Source: Planctomycetota bacterium (GTDB lineage Bacteria; Planctomycetota; MHYJ01; JACQXL01; JACQZI01). Taken from it: a stretch of DNA of 64,000 nucleotides. Below are positions 34,149-42,274 of this stretch, one piece after another. The translations under genes were made by a program, and so were the position numbers. The stretch lies in assembly GCA_016207825.1 (NCBI GenBank), contig JACQZI010000008.1:255763-319762 (forward strand), read 5' to 3'. Each line of letters opens with the position of its first letter. Positions within the stretch are counted from its first letter, which is position 1. Under the pieces are notes generated by a model. It was not told the origin of the DNA. It saw only the letters and a list, made by a program, of their open reading frames with translations, and did no database searches.

Positions 34149-34781
34149 ATGATGATAGTTTTTATTTTACTGTTTGTGCCTGTTGCGGGTAAAGCTTATT
34201 GTGAAGATGAAGAAAGAACAGGGACCGAAGCATTCATGGAAAAATATGCCTTGGCGGAAACCTTAGAATTGGGGATTCAGCCTATCTTCAAATGGAGTGG
34301 TAGCCATAATACCACGGATTTAGAATGGTTTAATTTTACGGCGACCCATATGATGAACCGTGACAGTGGATTAAGGCTGGCCTTTGGATATTTGGCATAT
34401 GATGTTTTGGATAGCGGCCAGAATATAGGCCGTTTGCGCTCAATGACTTTCAGGCCGACCCTGTTTCAGAATTTAGCGTCAGGCGCTGAAATCACCCCGT
34501 ATTTCGGTTTTGGTTTGAATTACTATCGCACGACCGATGAGATTGCCGCCCAATATGGACAGAAGATTTTTGTCCGGACTGATGTTACTTGGGGTGCTCA
34601 TTTGGCCGCTGGTTTAAGGTATCTTTCTGAAAGAAGCCTTTCTTTCTCATTTGATATCTATCGCGATTGGATGATGGATGATTTTAAGGTTTGGCAGATT
34701 CAAGGACGAAGCGAATTGCCCGGCGTAAAGATAGATATGGACATGTGGGCGCTGGGCCTAAACGTTTCCTTAAGGTTCTAA
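34149..34781 (+). CDS. Small outer-membrane beta-barrel protein
   Basis: 210 residues. An N-terminal signal segment ('MMIVFILLFVPVAGKAYCED') is followed by alternating strands ('SGLRLAFGYLAYDVLDSG', 'ITPYFGFGLNYYRTTDEI', 'WGAHLAAGLRYLSERSLSFS') and a terminal Phe ('LGLNVSLRF'), the usual signal for barrel assembly. The size suits an eight-stranded barrel of OmpW/OmpA-like type. It lies 5 bp after the large split gene and is likely co-transcribed with it. Confidence 0.75.
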   Translation: MMIVFILLFVPVAGKAYCEDEERTGTEAFMEKYALAETLELGIQPIFKWSGSHNTTDLEWFNFTATHMMNRDSGLRLAFGYLAYDVLDSGQNIGRLRSMTFRPTLFQNLASGAEITPYFGFGLNYYRTTDEIAAQYGQKIFVRTDVTWGAHLAAGLRYLSERSLSFSFDIYRDWMMDDFKVWQIQGRSELPGVKIDMDMWALGLNVSLRF

Positions 34782-34977
34782 GCGGCTGCCGCCCCTACCA
34801 ACTTTAATCGATTGGGCGTCCTGGCCCCCGTCCTACCAGTTATAATCAATCGGACGTCCCGTGACGAATGTCACGGGACACTAAAGCATCGGGATACTTC
34901 AAATAACCCACTCGCATCTACCCGGAACGAAGTGACGTCCCTTGCGGCTGCAAGGGATTGTTCCATAATATCCGTGC

Positions 34978-35006
34978 ATCCCTTCCGCTAGGAAAGGGAT
35001 TTTTCC
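34978..35006 (+). terminator. Rho-independent terminator after the barrel gene
   Basis: ATCCCTTCC / GGAAAGGGAT stem (34978-34986 with 34991-35000) followed by TTTTT. Two further hairpins lie just upstream: TCCCGTGAC/GTCACGGGA (34857-34878) and CCCTTGC/GCAAGGG (34939-34956). Confidence 0.6.
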
Positions 35007-35018
35007 TTAATATGCCTT

Positions 35019-36101
35019 TTAGGCGATCCAGCCTAAAAGATACACATTCACCGTCGTCGTAATCCCATTTCTCTCGGCACTCACGAATACCTTCCTGGTC
35101 GGGGTCTTGACGGCCAGTTCCACCTTGCCCGCATTGCATGAAGGGTAACCATCCGCCTGCGTTCCGGCATGCAGTGTCGCCCGGCAGGCGTAGTAATTGC
35201 CCGGCCCGCCCACAGAGGCAATCGCGGCAAAGGTCATCGCTTCACCCGCCTGATGCTCCAGTTCTATAAAGACCGCCTTTGCCCCGTCCGGCACAAGCGC
35301 GGATAAATCGACCTGCAAGCCGAAATCATCACTCCCCGCGTTCTGGTAGACCGGAAGGTTCTGTCCGAAATTGACGATTTGCGCCCCGCCCGGAGTAAAT
35401 GAAAGCTTCGCCGGGGTGACCGCGCCATCCTTGATTTTATCCGTCTCCACACTGTTCACTGCTAACTTATCACTGGTTACTTCTCCATTAATAATCTTCT
35501 CCCGATTAATGCTGTTGGAGGCGATTTGGGTATATCCGATATCGTAGTCCTTGACCTTCGCGCCGGTCACGGCTTGGTTTTTTATCTTAGCGGTCTCTAT
35601 TGCGTTGTCTGCAATCTTGGTTACGGTTACGGCGTTTGGGGCAATCTTATCCTCCTCCACACAATTGGTGCCTAATTCGGCGGCGACCAAGGGTGGCACA
35701 AGAGGACGCGCCACGGCGGGCGGAGTGAAAGATAATTTTGCCGGAGTGACCGAGCCATTGGCAATTTTCTCCGTGGTTATGGCGCTCCCGGCAATCTTTT
35801 CTGTCGTTATCGCTTTGTCTTGTATTCTGGAACCGGTAACTTGTAACTCCCCTATCTTTGAGGTGGTTATTGCACCGGCGGCGATTTTTTCAGACTTGAC
35901 CGCGCCGTCCCTGAGTTTGGAGCCGGTCACGGCATTATCAGCCAGTTTAGAACCGGTCACCGCACCAGTAGCTAATTTCTCTGTCTTGACACTTCCGTCT
36001 TGTAACTTAGAACTGGTAACCTGTAACTCCCCAATCTTTGGTGTGGTCACTGCTTCGCTGGCGATGTTTTCTGTTTTGACTTCACCTGGATTTAATGCCA
36101 T
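35019..36101 (-). CDS. Fibre-like protein of 'AVT..KI.DGAV...KL' repeats
   Basis: 360 residues. Residues ~5-250 consist of irregular 10-11-residue repeats, 'GSVKTEKLATGAVTGSKLAD', 'GAITTSKIGELQVTGSRI' and so on, a pattern known from phage tail-fibre and bacterial surface stalk proteins that form trimeric beta structures. Two 'VTPAKLSFTP' hinges divide the stalk. The last ~110 residues ('FGLQVDLSALVPDGAKAVFI') form a globular tip, followed by 'VNVYLLGWIA'. No signal peptide is seen. No other phage gene is nearby, so a cell-surface or exported appendage is as likely as a phage part. The 7-bp inverted repeat at 36113-36136 lies just upstream. Confidence 0.7.
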   Translation of the reverse strand: MALNPGEVKTENIASEAVTTPKIGELQVTSSKLQDGSVKTEKLATGAVTGSKLADNAVTGSKLRDGAVKSEKIAAGAITTSKIGELQVTGSRIQDKAITTEKIAGSAITTEKIANGSVTPAKLSFTPPAVARPLVPPLVAAELGTNCVEEDKIAPNAVTVTKIADNAIETAKIKNQAVTGAKVKDYDIGYTQIASNSINREKIINGEVTSDKLAVNSVETDKIKDGAVTPAKLSFTPGGAQIVNFGQNLPVYQNAGSDDFGLQVDLSALVPDGAKAVFIELEHQAGEAMTFAAIASVGGPGNYYACRATLHAGTQADGYPSCNAGKVELAVKTPTRKVFVSAERNGITTTVNVYLLGWIA

Positions 36102-36112
36102 ACAAATATACT

Positions 36113-36136
36113 CGTATAAGTTGATACGATTATACG
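36113..36136. promoter_or_regulatory. Inverted repeat, possible operator
   Basis: CGTATAA (36113-36119) and TTATACG (36130-36136) with a 10-nt centre, 12 bp upstream of the fibre gene start, overlapping the likely promoter. Confidence 0.35.
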
Positions 36137-36191
36137 TTAATAAGTGTGTTCTTCCCTTATCAACTTATCATCTTAATATCTTACTAATAAA

Positions 36192-36608
36192 TCACGCAAT
36201 GACCGCTTTCATTGCCTTGGTCCAGAGTCCGGAGTTGGCCGGGATGCTTGTGTTCACCCAGCGGAAGAAGCCGTAGAAACTATCCCCGGCATTCTTGTCG
36301 CCGCAATCAATGGTAAAGCGCGCCTTTCTGGAGACCACGGTTTTTTTGACGTCATCTACGCCTTCAGGCGGCATCTCGCCCTTGGGAACGAGTGTCCACC
36401 GGCATTCAATTCCGTCTGCCAATTTATGCATACTGACTCGGGTGGCGTCTTTTTCGGTCTGGGAGCGCACCTCAATCACGCCGCCGCCGAGCGCCTTCAG
36501 GAAGATATAAGGCACCAGTTCAATCTTGCCGCGCGGGGTGGGCTCAAGATCATACTCCTTGCCGACCAGCATCCGCAGGTCATTCTTGGAAATGTGGGAA
36601 TTACTCAC
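36192..36608 (-). CDS. Unknown protein, probably N-terminally truncated
   Basis: 138 residues from GTG 36608. The frame stays open upstream to about 36735, giving 'SARTGGDVTAHRDCRKRYAA' and 'AWRKFHKEYVV' just before the GTG, but no good start or ribosome site exists there. The gene therefore seems to be the C-terminal half of a longer protein. The part present starts 'SNSHISKNDLRMLVGKEYD' and ends 'FYGFFRWVNTSIPANSGLW', a beta-sandwich-like pattern. From memory this resembles a hypothetical family common in genomes of uncultured bacteria. Function unknown. It lies 90 bp before the fibre gene on the same strand. Confidence 0.5.
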   Translation of the reverse strand: MSNSHISKNDLRMLVGKEYDLEPTPRGKIELVPYIFLKALGGGVIEVRSQTEKDATRVSMHKLADGIECRWTLVPKGEMPPEGVDDVKKTVVSRKARFTIDCGDKNAGDSFYGFFRWVNTSIPANSGLWTKAMKAVIA

Positions 36609-36786
36609 GACATATTCCTTGTGGAATTTACGCCAGGCCGCGGCATAGCGCTTACGGCAGTCGCGGTGGGCGGTGACATCGCCGCCGGTCCGGGCGCTGG
36701 TATTCTGAATCTTATGATATAACGGCTCATAATTTTACTAATAGTTGGGGAATTCTTTAGGGCTTTTTGTGCTATACCTACAGGCC

Positions 36787-36973
36787 AGGATGTCCTCATC
36801 CCGGCTTAGGATGTCTTCATCCCGTGCCAAGATGTCCTCATCCTGCATCAGGATGTCTTAGTCCTAAGTCAGGATGTCCTAATCCTAAGTTAAGATGTCT
36901 TCGTCCCATGTCAGGATGTCTTCATCCCGTATTGGGATGTCCTCATTTCTGGTTGAGATGTCTTACCTCCTTT
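36787..36973 (+). repeat. Tandem array of about nine 21-bp units
   Basis: Unit AGGATGTCCTCATCCCGNNNN with period 21 from 36787; eight full units, slightly diverged (AGGATGTCTTCATCC, AAGATGTCCTCATCC), and a partial ninth. Each unit has a GGATG/CATCC self-complementary core. It lies directly after the stop of the Gly-rich protein gene (36984, - strand). A 7-residue-periodic frame across it is a by-product. The remaining part of 36609-36786 holds the upstream frame of the preceding entry. Confidence 0.85.
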
Positions 36974-36983
36974 CTTAAATAGA

Positions 36984-39194
36984 CTACGGTGGTACGCCTA
37001 CACACGTTGCATCCTCAAACTCTAAATAAGAGCTATCCGTAATTTTTACTCCGGCACGAGTACCGCCGCTAATATCATTTGCCAGTTTATATACAATGTA
37101 ATAAGTCTTTTGAGTGGTCGTCACCTGCCACTTTTTCATATTGAGCCAACAGGTGCCGTTGGAGAAATTGCCCTTGCTGATAAGCGTATCGCCGCTGTCC
37201 CAAAATCCGTTCCCGTTTGCATCGCACCAGACCTGGACCTCTATTTTGCAATCAGGACAAGCGCTATTGGTGTATCCTTTCAATCCCTTATCAATCCGGA
37301 ACCGCTTCCAGCGGGCAGTTCCGCCTGTAGTTTTGGCATCAAACTTGATGTGTGCAATGGATTGCCCCATCTGGATGGCCTGTCCCTGACACACATCGGT
37401 CCAGTTGGTCGTTGTTACCGTAAGCCCGCCAATCGCATAATTTAACCCCCAATCCAAAAGCTTTGGAGTTTGGGATGTCACCGAGGTTGAAAAATTAGCA
37501 CGCAATTTAAGCGCATAACACATTGGTTGCGGGAGAACAGCAGATAAATCAGTTCCTGAAGCCACATTGGAAACGAGTAGAGAATTATCCAGCGCCTTTA
37601 AAACATCTATGGCCATGGAAGTATCGGTCGGCGAATATACCGTATAGGTTAATACGCCCCACGATGTAACGCCTTCCGGATTAATTACCGGAGAAATATA
37701 ATTTCCTGATGACTGGTATGGGACTGAAAAGCCATCAACCGCGGTTGCATAAACCGGATTAGTCGAACCGGTTGCAGTTCCTAAAACGGCAATCCTTCCG
37801 ACCCCTCCAGCGCCGAGGCCACCGCCGCCTGTTCCGCCCAATGCGGTAACCAGATTAGCGCCTAAAGTTAAACTATTACCAATCAAACAAACCGAGCCGC
37901 CGGAACCGCCTCCTCCTGTGCTGTCAACAGTGCTTATTCCATTAGTTCCGTTGCAAACAATTAAACCGGTAACGGAGATTTGAGATGCCTTGATGACGAT
38001 AATACCGCCGCCGTAACCGCCTTTAGCATTTAGTGCTAGTGTTAGATATCCACCTGCGCCTCCACCGCTACCAGAAAATAATAGCCTAAGATCAGTAAAG
38101 CCAACAGAACCACCACCGCCACCGCCACCGGCTCCGCAATAATATGCGGAACCACCGCAAGGACCACCGTTTCCGCCCGAGGCATATTGTCCTGATGCGC
38201 CGGTAGTCCCCATAGCGCCGTTTTGTCCTGCTGGATTAGTACCATTTCCAGCTCCAAACTTTCCGCCGCCTCCGGCAGTTCCATAACCGCCGCCGCCGCC
38301 ATATCCTGGATAGCCGCCGTAAGTGGTGCCGGATATCCAACCACAACCGCCGCCAGCACCGCCGCTACCAATAGTGCCTGTGCCAGGTACTCCAGCATAA
38401 GCAGTTCCGCCACCACCACCGCCTTGCATAGTAGCAGGCTGGCTATAGCCGGCTCCTCCTTTTCCATTGTAGGTTTCTCCGCCGTATGAAACGCCGGTGC
38501 CAGGTTGTGTTCCGCCCAAAAACCCTAATCCATTAGCAGAAATAGTTCCGGCAACTGTAACAGTTCCTGATGCCTTAAAGAAAATCACACCGCCCTTTGT
38601 CCCATCCCAGGCGGTTGCCGTCATGACATAACCGGCATTGATGGTAACATCCGTATAATTCGGCACGCGCTGGACCATTATCTTCTGGGTTGAGGCATCT
38701 CCATAAGTATTGGAAATAGGCTGGCTAAAGGTAAGGGTATTACCATTAATAGCGGAAATAAATTTGGTTTCGTATTTTCCGACATTGGCGTAATCACCGG
38801 AAGTGCCTTTGAGATTGATGACAAGGACTTCGTCATTGATTGCTAATCCGGTCGGTGCGGCTGTCAAAACGATAGAATTATCCAAACTGTCAATAACGCC
38901 GTTAGTGGCATCGGCAACGAAATTAACGGCATCTCCAGCCGTGCGCCCGCCCTGCTGGGTTTGGGTATTGATATTGAAATCAGCCGAGTTGATATTAAGC
39001 GCGCCATCCGCGCCGGTACCGATAGCGCCGGAGGCAAGGGTGACATCCGCCGAGCCGGTGGCGCTTACGGTGCCGTTGAACGAGCCGGAATTGAAGTCCG
39101 TCTGCGACCAGCTATCGGAGAATGCGGGAGAATTCACCGCAGAGACGCAAAGAATACAAAGAATGCCGATTGTTAATTTCCAATGTTTTTTCAT
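36984..39194 (-). CDS. Exported Gly-rich surface protein with C-terminal 'RWKR.RIDK' domain
   Basis: 736 residues from ATG 39194, preceded by AAAGGA; an earlier TTG is poorer. A signal peptide (~1-27) is followed by a beta region with 'TFSQPISNTYGDASTQKIMV', then a ~170-residue Gly-rich stretch ('YNGKGGAGYSQPATMQGGGG'). A beta domain follows. The last ~110 residues ('ARWKRFRIDKGLKGYTNSAC' to 'SSYLEFED') recur in the LamG protein at 59290. The 'DANGNGFWDSGD' loop there looks calcium-binding. Last gene of the sigma-54 operon that starts at 44176. A secreted matrix or adhesin role is inferred from composition. Confidence 0.8.
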   Translation of the reverse strand: MKKHWKLTIGILCILCVSAVNSPAFSDSWSQTDFNSGSFNGTVSATGSADVTLASGAIGTGADGALNINSADFNINTQTQQGGRTAGDAVNFVADATNGVIDSLDNSIVLTAAPTGLAINDEVLVINLKGTSGDYANVGKYETKFISAINGNTLTFSQPISNTYGDASTQKIMVQRVPNYTDVTINAGYVMTATAWDGTKGGVIFFKASGTVTVAGTISANGLGFLGGTQPGTGVSYGGETYNGKGGAGYSQPATMQGGGGGGTAYAGVPGTGTIGSGGAGGGCGWISGTTYGGYPGYGGGGGYGTAGGGGKFGAGNGTNPAGQNGAMGTTGASGQYASGGNGGPCGGSAYYCGAGGGGGGGSVGFTDLRLLFSGSGGGAGGYLTLALNAKGGYGGGIIVIKASQISVTGLIVCNGTNGISTVDSTGGGGSGGSVCLIGNSLTLGANLVTALGGTGGGGLGAGGVGRIAVLGTATGSTNPVYATAVDGFSVPYQSSGNYISPVINPEGVTSWGVLTYTVYSPTDTSMAIDVLKALDNSLLVSNVASGTDLSAVLPQPMCYALKLRANFSTSVTSQTPKLLDWGLNYAIGGLTVTTTNWTDVCQGQAIQMGQSIAHIKFDAKTTGGTARWKRFRIDKGLKGYTNSACPDCKIEVQVWCDANGNGFWDSGDTLISKGNFSNGTCWLNMKKWQVTTTQKTYYIVYKLANDISGGTRAGVKITDSSYLEFEDATCVGVPP

Positions 39195-39209
39195 GAATTT
39201 TCCTTTCAA

Positions 39210-39722
39210 TTAAAAAGCATCTATTATTTCCGGTGGCGCATTACGCACCAGCATATACGGAGTAATACTAAGGCGCAATCCCTTAATACTGCCATCAGGA
39301 TTCTTATCCCAGGAACCGATGCAACCTTTTTCATTATTCAGAAGAGTTACCGAAAGAGCGAGGGTGTTTTTTTCGCAGTATTTATCACGGAATTTTGCTT
39401 CCACCCTGATAGCCCCATCAACACATATTTCAGGCCGGACGCTAAAGACCAAATTATCATCTTTTGTCTGAAGAAAACCAGTTTCCTTTTTATTAATGCA
39501 AGCTATTGAATCATCAAAAATAACCGCATCATCTTCTACCAAAGAAATCCCCAAACAAACATGTTCGTCTGTTTGGTCCGTCGTTTCCCAAGGATTTTGT
39601 TTTTCCGGCGTTTTCACGCTTGGCGCTCCAGACGAGACGCATCCGGGAAAGACGATTAACAAGACAAACGCTGCAACAACAAACACTGTTGTCCTTAAAC
39701 AAACCGATATCATTTTTTTCAT
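39210..39722 (-). CDS. Lipoprotein of unknown function
   Basis: 170 residues. Signal segment ending at a 'VFPGC' lipobox (C28), then a Pro/Lys-rich linker and one beta-rich domain ('CLGISLVEDDAVIFDDSIAC', 'EICVDGAIRVEAKFRDKYCE') that may carry a disulfide. Ribosome site CAGGAG. It lies 18 bp after the HEAT gene and 15 bp before the Gly-rich gene within the sigma-54 operon, so it may help assemble or anchor surface material. Family not recognised. Confidence 0.8.
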   Translation of the reverse strand: MKKMISVCLRTTVFVVAAFVLLIVFPGCVSSGAPSVKTPEKQNPWETTDQTDEHVCLGISLVEDDAVIFDDSIACINKKETGFLQTKDDNLVFSVRPEICVDGAIRVEAKFRDKYCEKNTLALSVTLLNNEKGCIGSWDKNPDGSIKGLRLSITPYMLVRNAPPEIIDAF

Positions 39723-39740
39723 AAAGTTATCTCCTGTTTT

Positions 39741-41816
39741 TTAATCCGGTTTACTGAAAAATATATGGTCCTGAATCAGCATCTTAATCTTAAAATTCAT
39801 ATTACCGGTAATCTTATAAAGCGGGTTGATATCACTTTTATCCAGGATAAACCCCAAAGCAAATACAGAATATAACCGCAGGTCATCATTCTTTTCGTTA
39901 TTATAGAATTTCACCAGGTGGTCAATGGAGTTTTTTTCGCCGATATAACCTATGCCGTGGAGAGCTCTCGTTTTTATTTCAACAGGTGTAAGTTTATTTT
40001 GAATTTGTTTGTATAATATATCCAGAACTTCCTGCCGTTTCCCAAGCATGGCTAAAGCTACCGTTAAGTTATTGTATCCGGTTACAGCCAAATCAATACG
40101 TTCCTGAGCTTTCTTGAAAGCTTCCTCCAGCGCAGGAACGGCTTTGGGGTCGCCCAGCATTCCCAAAGCCAAAACCGCATAATTCCAACTTATGGGGTCA
40201 GAAAAAGCCTCCTTTTTAACAATTTCAATCAAGGCATTAACTGAAGTCGAATCCTTCATCAATCCCAATGCCAGTATGGCCGCGCCGCGCGACAGGGGTT
40301 TGGTTTTTTTAATGGCTATTTTCTGAAGCTCCGGCAAAGCGGTTTTATTTCCCAGTATACCGATTGAAAGAAACGCTATTCCTTCTATATTGAAATCGAT
40401 TTTTTTAGTGAGGGCGATCAATTCGTTATAAACACTATTATCGCCAAGCTGAGCCAAAGAAATCGCGGCAAATGCCTGGACTTCCGTTGATTTATCCCGC
40501 AATAAAGTAAGAAGTTCTGGCTTACCCTTAGGCGAGGCAAGCAATCCAAGCGCTATGGCGATTCCTGACCTTACTGGAATTTCGCGCGCATTCATTGCTT
40601 TTTTGAGGCAGGGTAAAATTGATTCATCTTTAACGCGACCCAGGGCTATCGCGGCGTATGAACGGACGGTTTCGTCGTATGCCTCATTCGTAAGTATTTT
40701 ACCGATAAAATCAACCAGCGATTTATCCTGTAAATTACCCAGGGAAAGAACCGCCGAACATTGGACTTCCTTATGGAGTTTTTTATTAAGATTCAGGGCA
40801 TCCTTAAGCGTATTGATAGAAGCTTCGGTTTTTATAAACCCAAGCGCCAGGGCGGCATAAGCCTGGCTAATCATCTGTGAACGCTGGTTGGTCTCGTTCA
40901 ATAAAATTGCTTTTAAATTATCAACAACAGACTCTTCGCCCATGATACCCAATGATAAGGCCGCAATATTCTTCACATCAAGCGTGTCGTCATTAAGCAT
41001 TGCATCTTTTAAAGCCGCCACCGCGTTCTTATGCTTAAACTTTCCCAAAGCCAAAGCGGCATTCGCCCGGATGAACGGGCTGACATCTTCTTTTAAACAC
41101 TTTATTAAAGTATCCAGAGCCTGTTTGCTGACAGAATTAGCATTCATTTCTACCGAGATGGTGCCATCGGTTGGCTTGCTTGAAGGGACATCCTCCCATT
41201 GAATTTGTTTTTTAAAAGAAAGATAATAAAGACGATTCCTTGACCACCAGTTTTCCCACATGGGAACAGAAGCTATTGGATTAAAAACCAACGGCTCAAG
41301 ACCCGTCCCGGCTGGCGGCCTTGGAGGAGGAGACGGCGGCTTGGGCGCATTTTTATTATCAGGAGGTTTAACACCTGGATTTTGTTTAGGGTCGGGGGTT
41401 GAATTCGGAGTCTCAACAGGCGGTTGAGTTACACTGGGCTCTGGATCCGGGGTTACTGCCGGAGCTGGAGCAGGCGTCGGTTGAACAGGTTCCGATTGCG
41501 GAGCCGGTTGGACGGTTTCAGGCTGCGGAAGCGGTTTAGTTTCCGAAGGTTTAAGTTCTGGAGCTGGGGTCTCAGATGGTTTAGTTTCAGGCTGGGGAGC
41601 CGGTTGTACAGGAGTTGTTTGTTGCGGTGTTGGCGAAGGGGCAGGGTCGGGTTTCTTGTTACCATATCGCTCGCTCAACTCTTTTAACTGCTGCCAGTAA
41701 CGAGGAGGATTATCTTGCCCACAAGGACACCATGCCATAGCGGGAATTATCATTAAGACCAGAAGGCATGCTCCCAATAAAATTTCTACCCCTAAAAGCA
41801 GTCTACTTTTCCCCAT
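39741..41816 (-). CDS. Exported Pro-rich HEAT-repeat protein
   Basis: 691 residues. An N-terminal hydrophobic segment ('LLGVEILLGACLLVLMIIPA') acts as signal or anchor. A Cys pair and a ~110-residue Pro/Gln/Glu-rich linker ('PSPTPQQTTPVQPAPQPET') follow. From ~230 to 690 there are about a dozen HEAT repeats with the pattern 'ALALG.....A...L...L' ('NAALALGKFKHKNAVAALKD'). The linker could span peptidoglycan, placing the solenoid in the periplasm or outside. Fourth gene of the sigma-54 operon; a scaffold function is inferred. Confidence 0.85.
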   Translation of the reverse strand: MGKSRLLLGVEILLGACLLVLMIIPAMAWCPCGQDNPPRYWQQLKELSERYGNKKPDPAPSPTPQQTTPVQPAPQPETKPSETPAPELKPSETKPLPQPETVQPAPQSEPVQPTPAPAPAVTPDPEPSVTQPPVETPNSTPDPKQNPGVKPPDNKNAPKPPSPPPRPPAGTGLEPLVFNPIASVPMWENWWSRNRLYYLSFKKQIQWEDVPSSKPTDGTISVEMNANSVSKQALDTLIKCLKEDVSPFIRANAALALGKFKHKNAVAALKDAMLNDDTLDVKNIAALSLGIMGEESVVDNLKAILLNETNQRSQMISQAYAALALGFIKTEASINTLKDALNLNKKLHKEVQCSAVLSLGNLQDKSLVDFIGKILTNEAYDETVRSYAAIALGRVKDESILPCLKKAMNAREIPVRSGIAIALGLLASPKGKPELLTLLRDKSTEVQAFAAISLAQLGDNSVYNELIALTKKIDFNIEGIAFLSIGILGNKTALPELQKIAIKKTKPLSRGAAILALGLMKDSTSVNALIEIVKKEAFSDPISWNYAVLALGMLGDPKAVPALEEAFKKAQERIDLAVTGYNNLTVALAMLGKRQEVLDILYKQIQNKLTPVEIKTRALHGIGYIGEKNSIDHLVKFYNNEKNDDLRLYSVFALGFILDKSDINPLYKITGNMNFKIKMLIQDHIFFSKPD

Positions 41817-41850
41817 TTTTTAATTTTTCCTTTCACTAACTTTTTATAAA

Positions 41851-42246
41851 TCATCCATGGATATTTTCAGAACTATGCAGAAGATCCCAAAAACTAATAG
41901 AGGTGTGCGGGAGGCATAATTTTTTATTGCCGGTAACAACAGAAAAAACTTTAGATATGCCAAGAAGATCAAAAACATCCCGAACATTTGGCTGGGGGTT
42001 GATCAATACGATTTTACCGTTATTTTCCGCAATAACGCCATAAGCTTTAATAAAGACTCCAGCGCAGGCACTGCCTAAATAATCAACACCGGATAAATCT
42101 ATCGCAATTTTATACTGTTTTTTACCCAGAAGGTTATTAAAAGTTGCGTCCAGCTTGGCCATTGCGTATATATCAAGCGAGCCTGAAAGCGTGACTGTTA
42201 CCGCGCCGTTTTTATCTGTTTGTGTTTTAATTTCTAAATTTTCCAT
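41851..42246 (-). CDS. STAS-domain anti-sigma-factor antagonist
   Basis: 131 residues, cytoplasmic. 'VTVTLSGSLDIYAMAKLDAT', then 'YKIAIDLSGVDYLGSACAGV' with the phosphorylatable Ser at about 58, and 'GKIVLINPQPNVRDVFDLLG'. These are the SpoIIAA/RsbV features. Such proteins bind a switch kinase when unphosphorylated. No RsbW-like kinase gene is in the window, so its partner is elsewhere. It sits in the sigma-54 operon between the UbiA and HEAT genes, 28 and 34 bp from each, with an AGGA ribosome site. Confidence 0.88.
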   Translation of the reverse strand: MENLEIKTQTDKNGAVTVTLSGSLDIYAMAKLDATFNNLLGKKQYKIAIDLSGVDYLGSACAGVFIKAYGVIAENNGKIVLINPQPNVRDVFDLLGISKVFSVVTGNKKLCLPHTSISFWDLLHSSENIHG

Positions 42247-42274
42247 TATTTATTCCTATTTAAAAAACTGGCCA

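Noticed and set aside
36767..36982. + strand frame with 7-residue periodicity rich in Cys and Pro
   Set aside because: The 21-bp tandem array creates the period; no ribosome site or start context.
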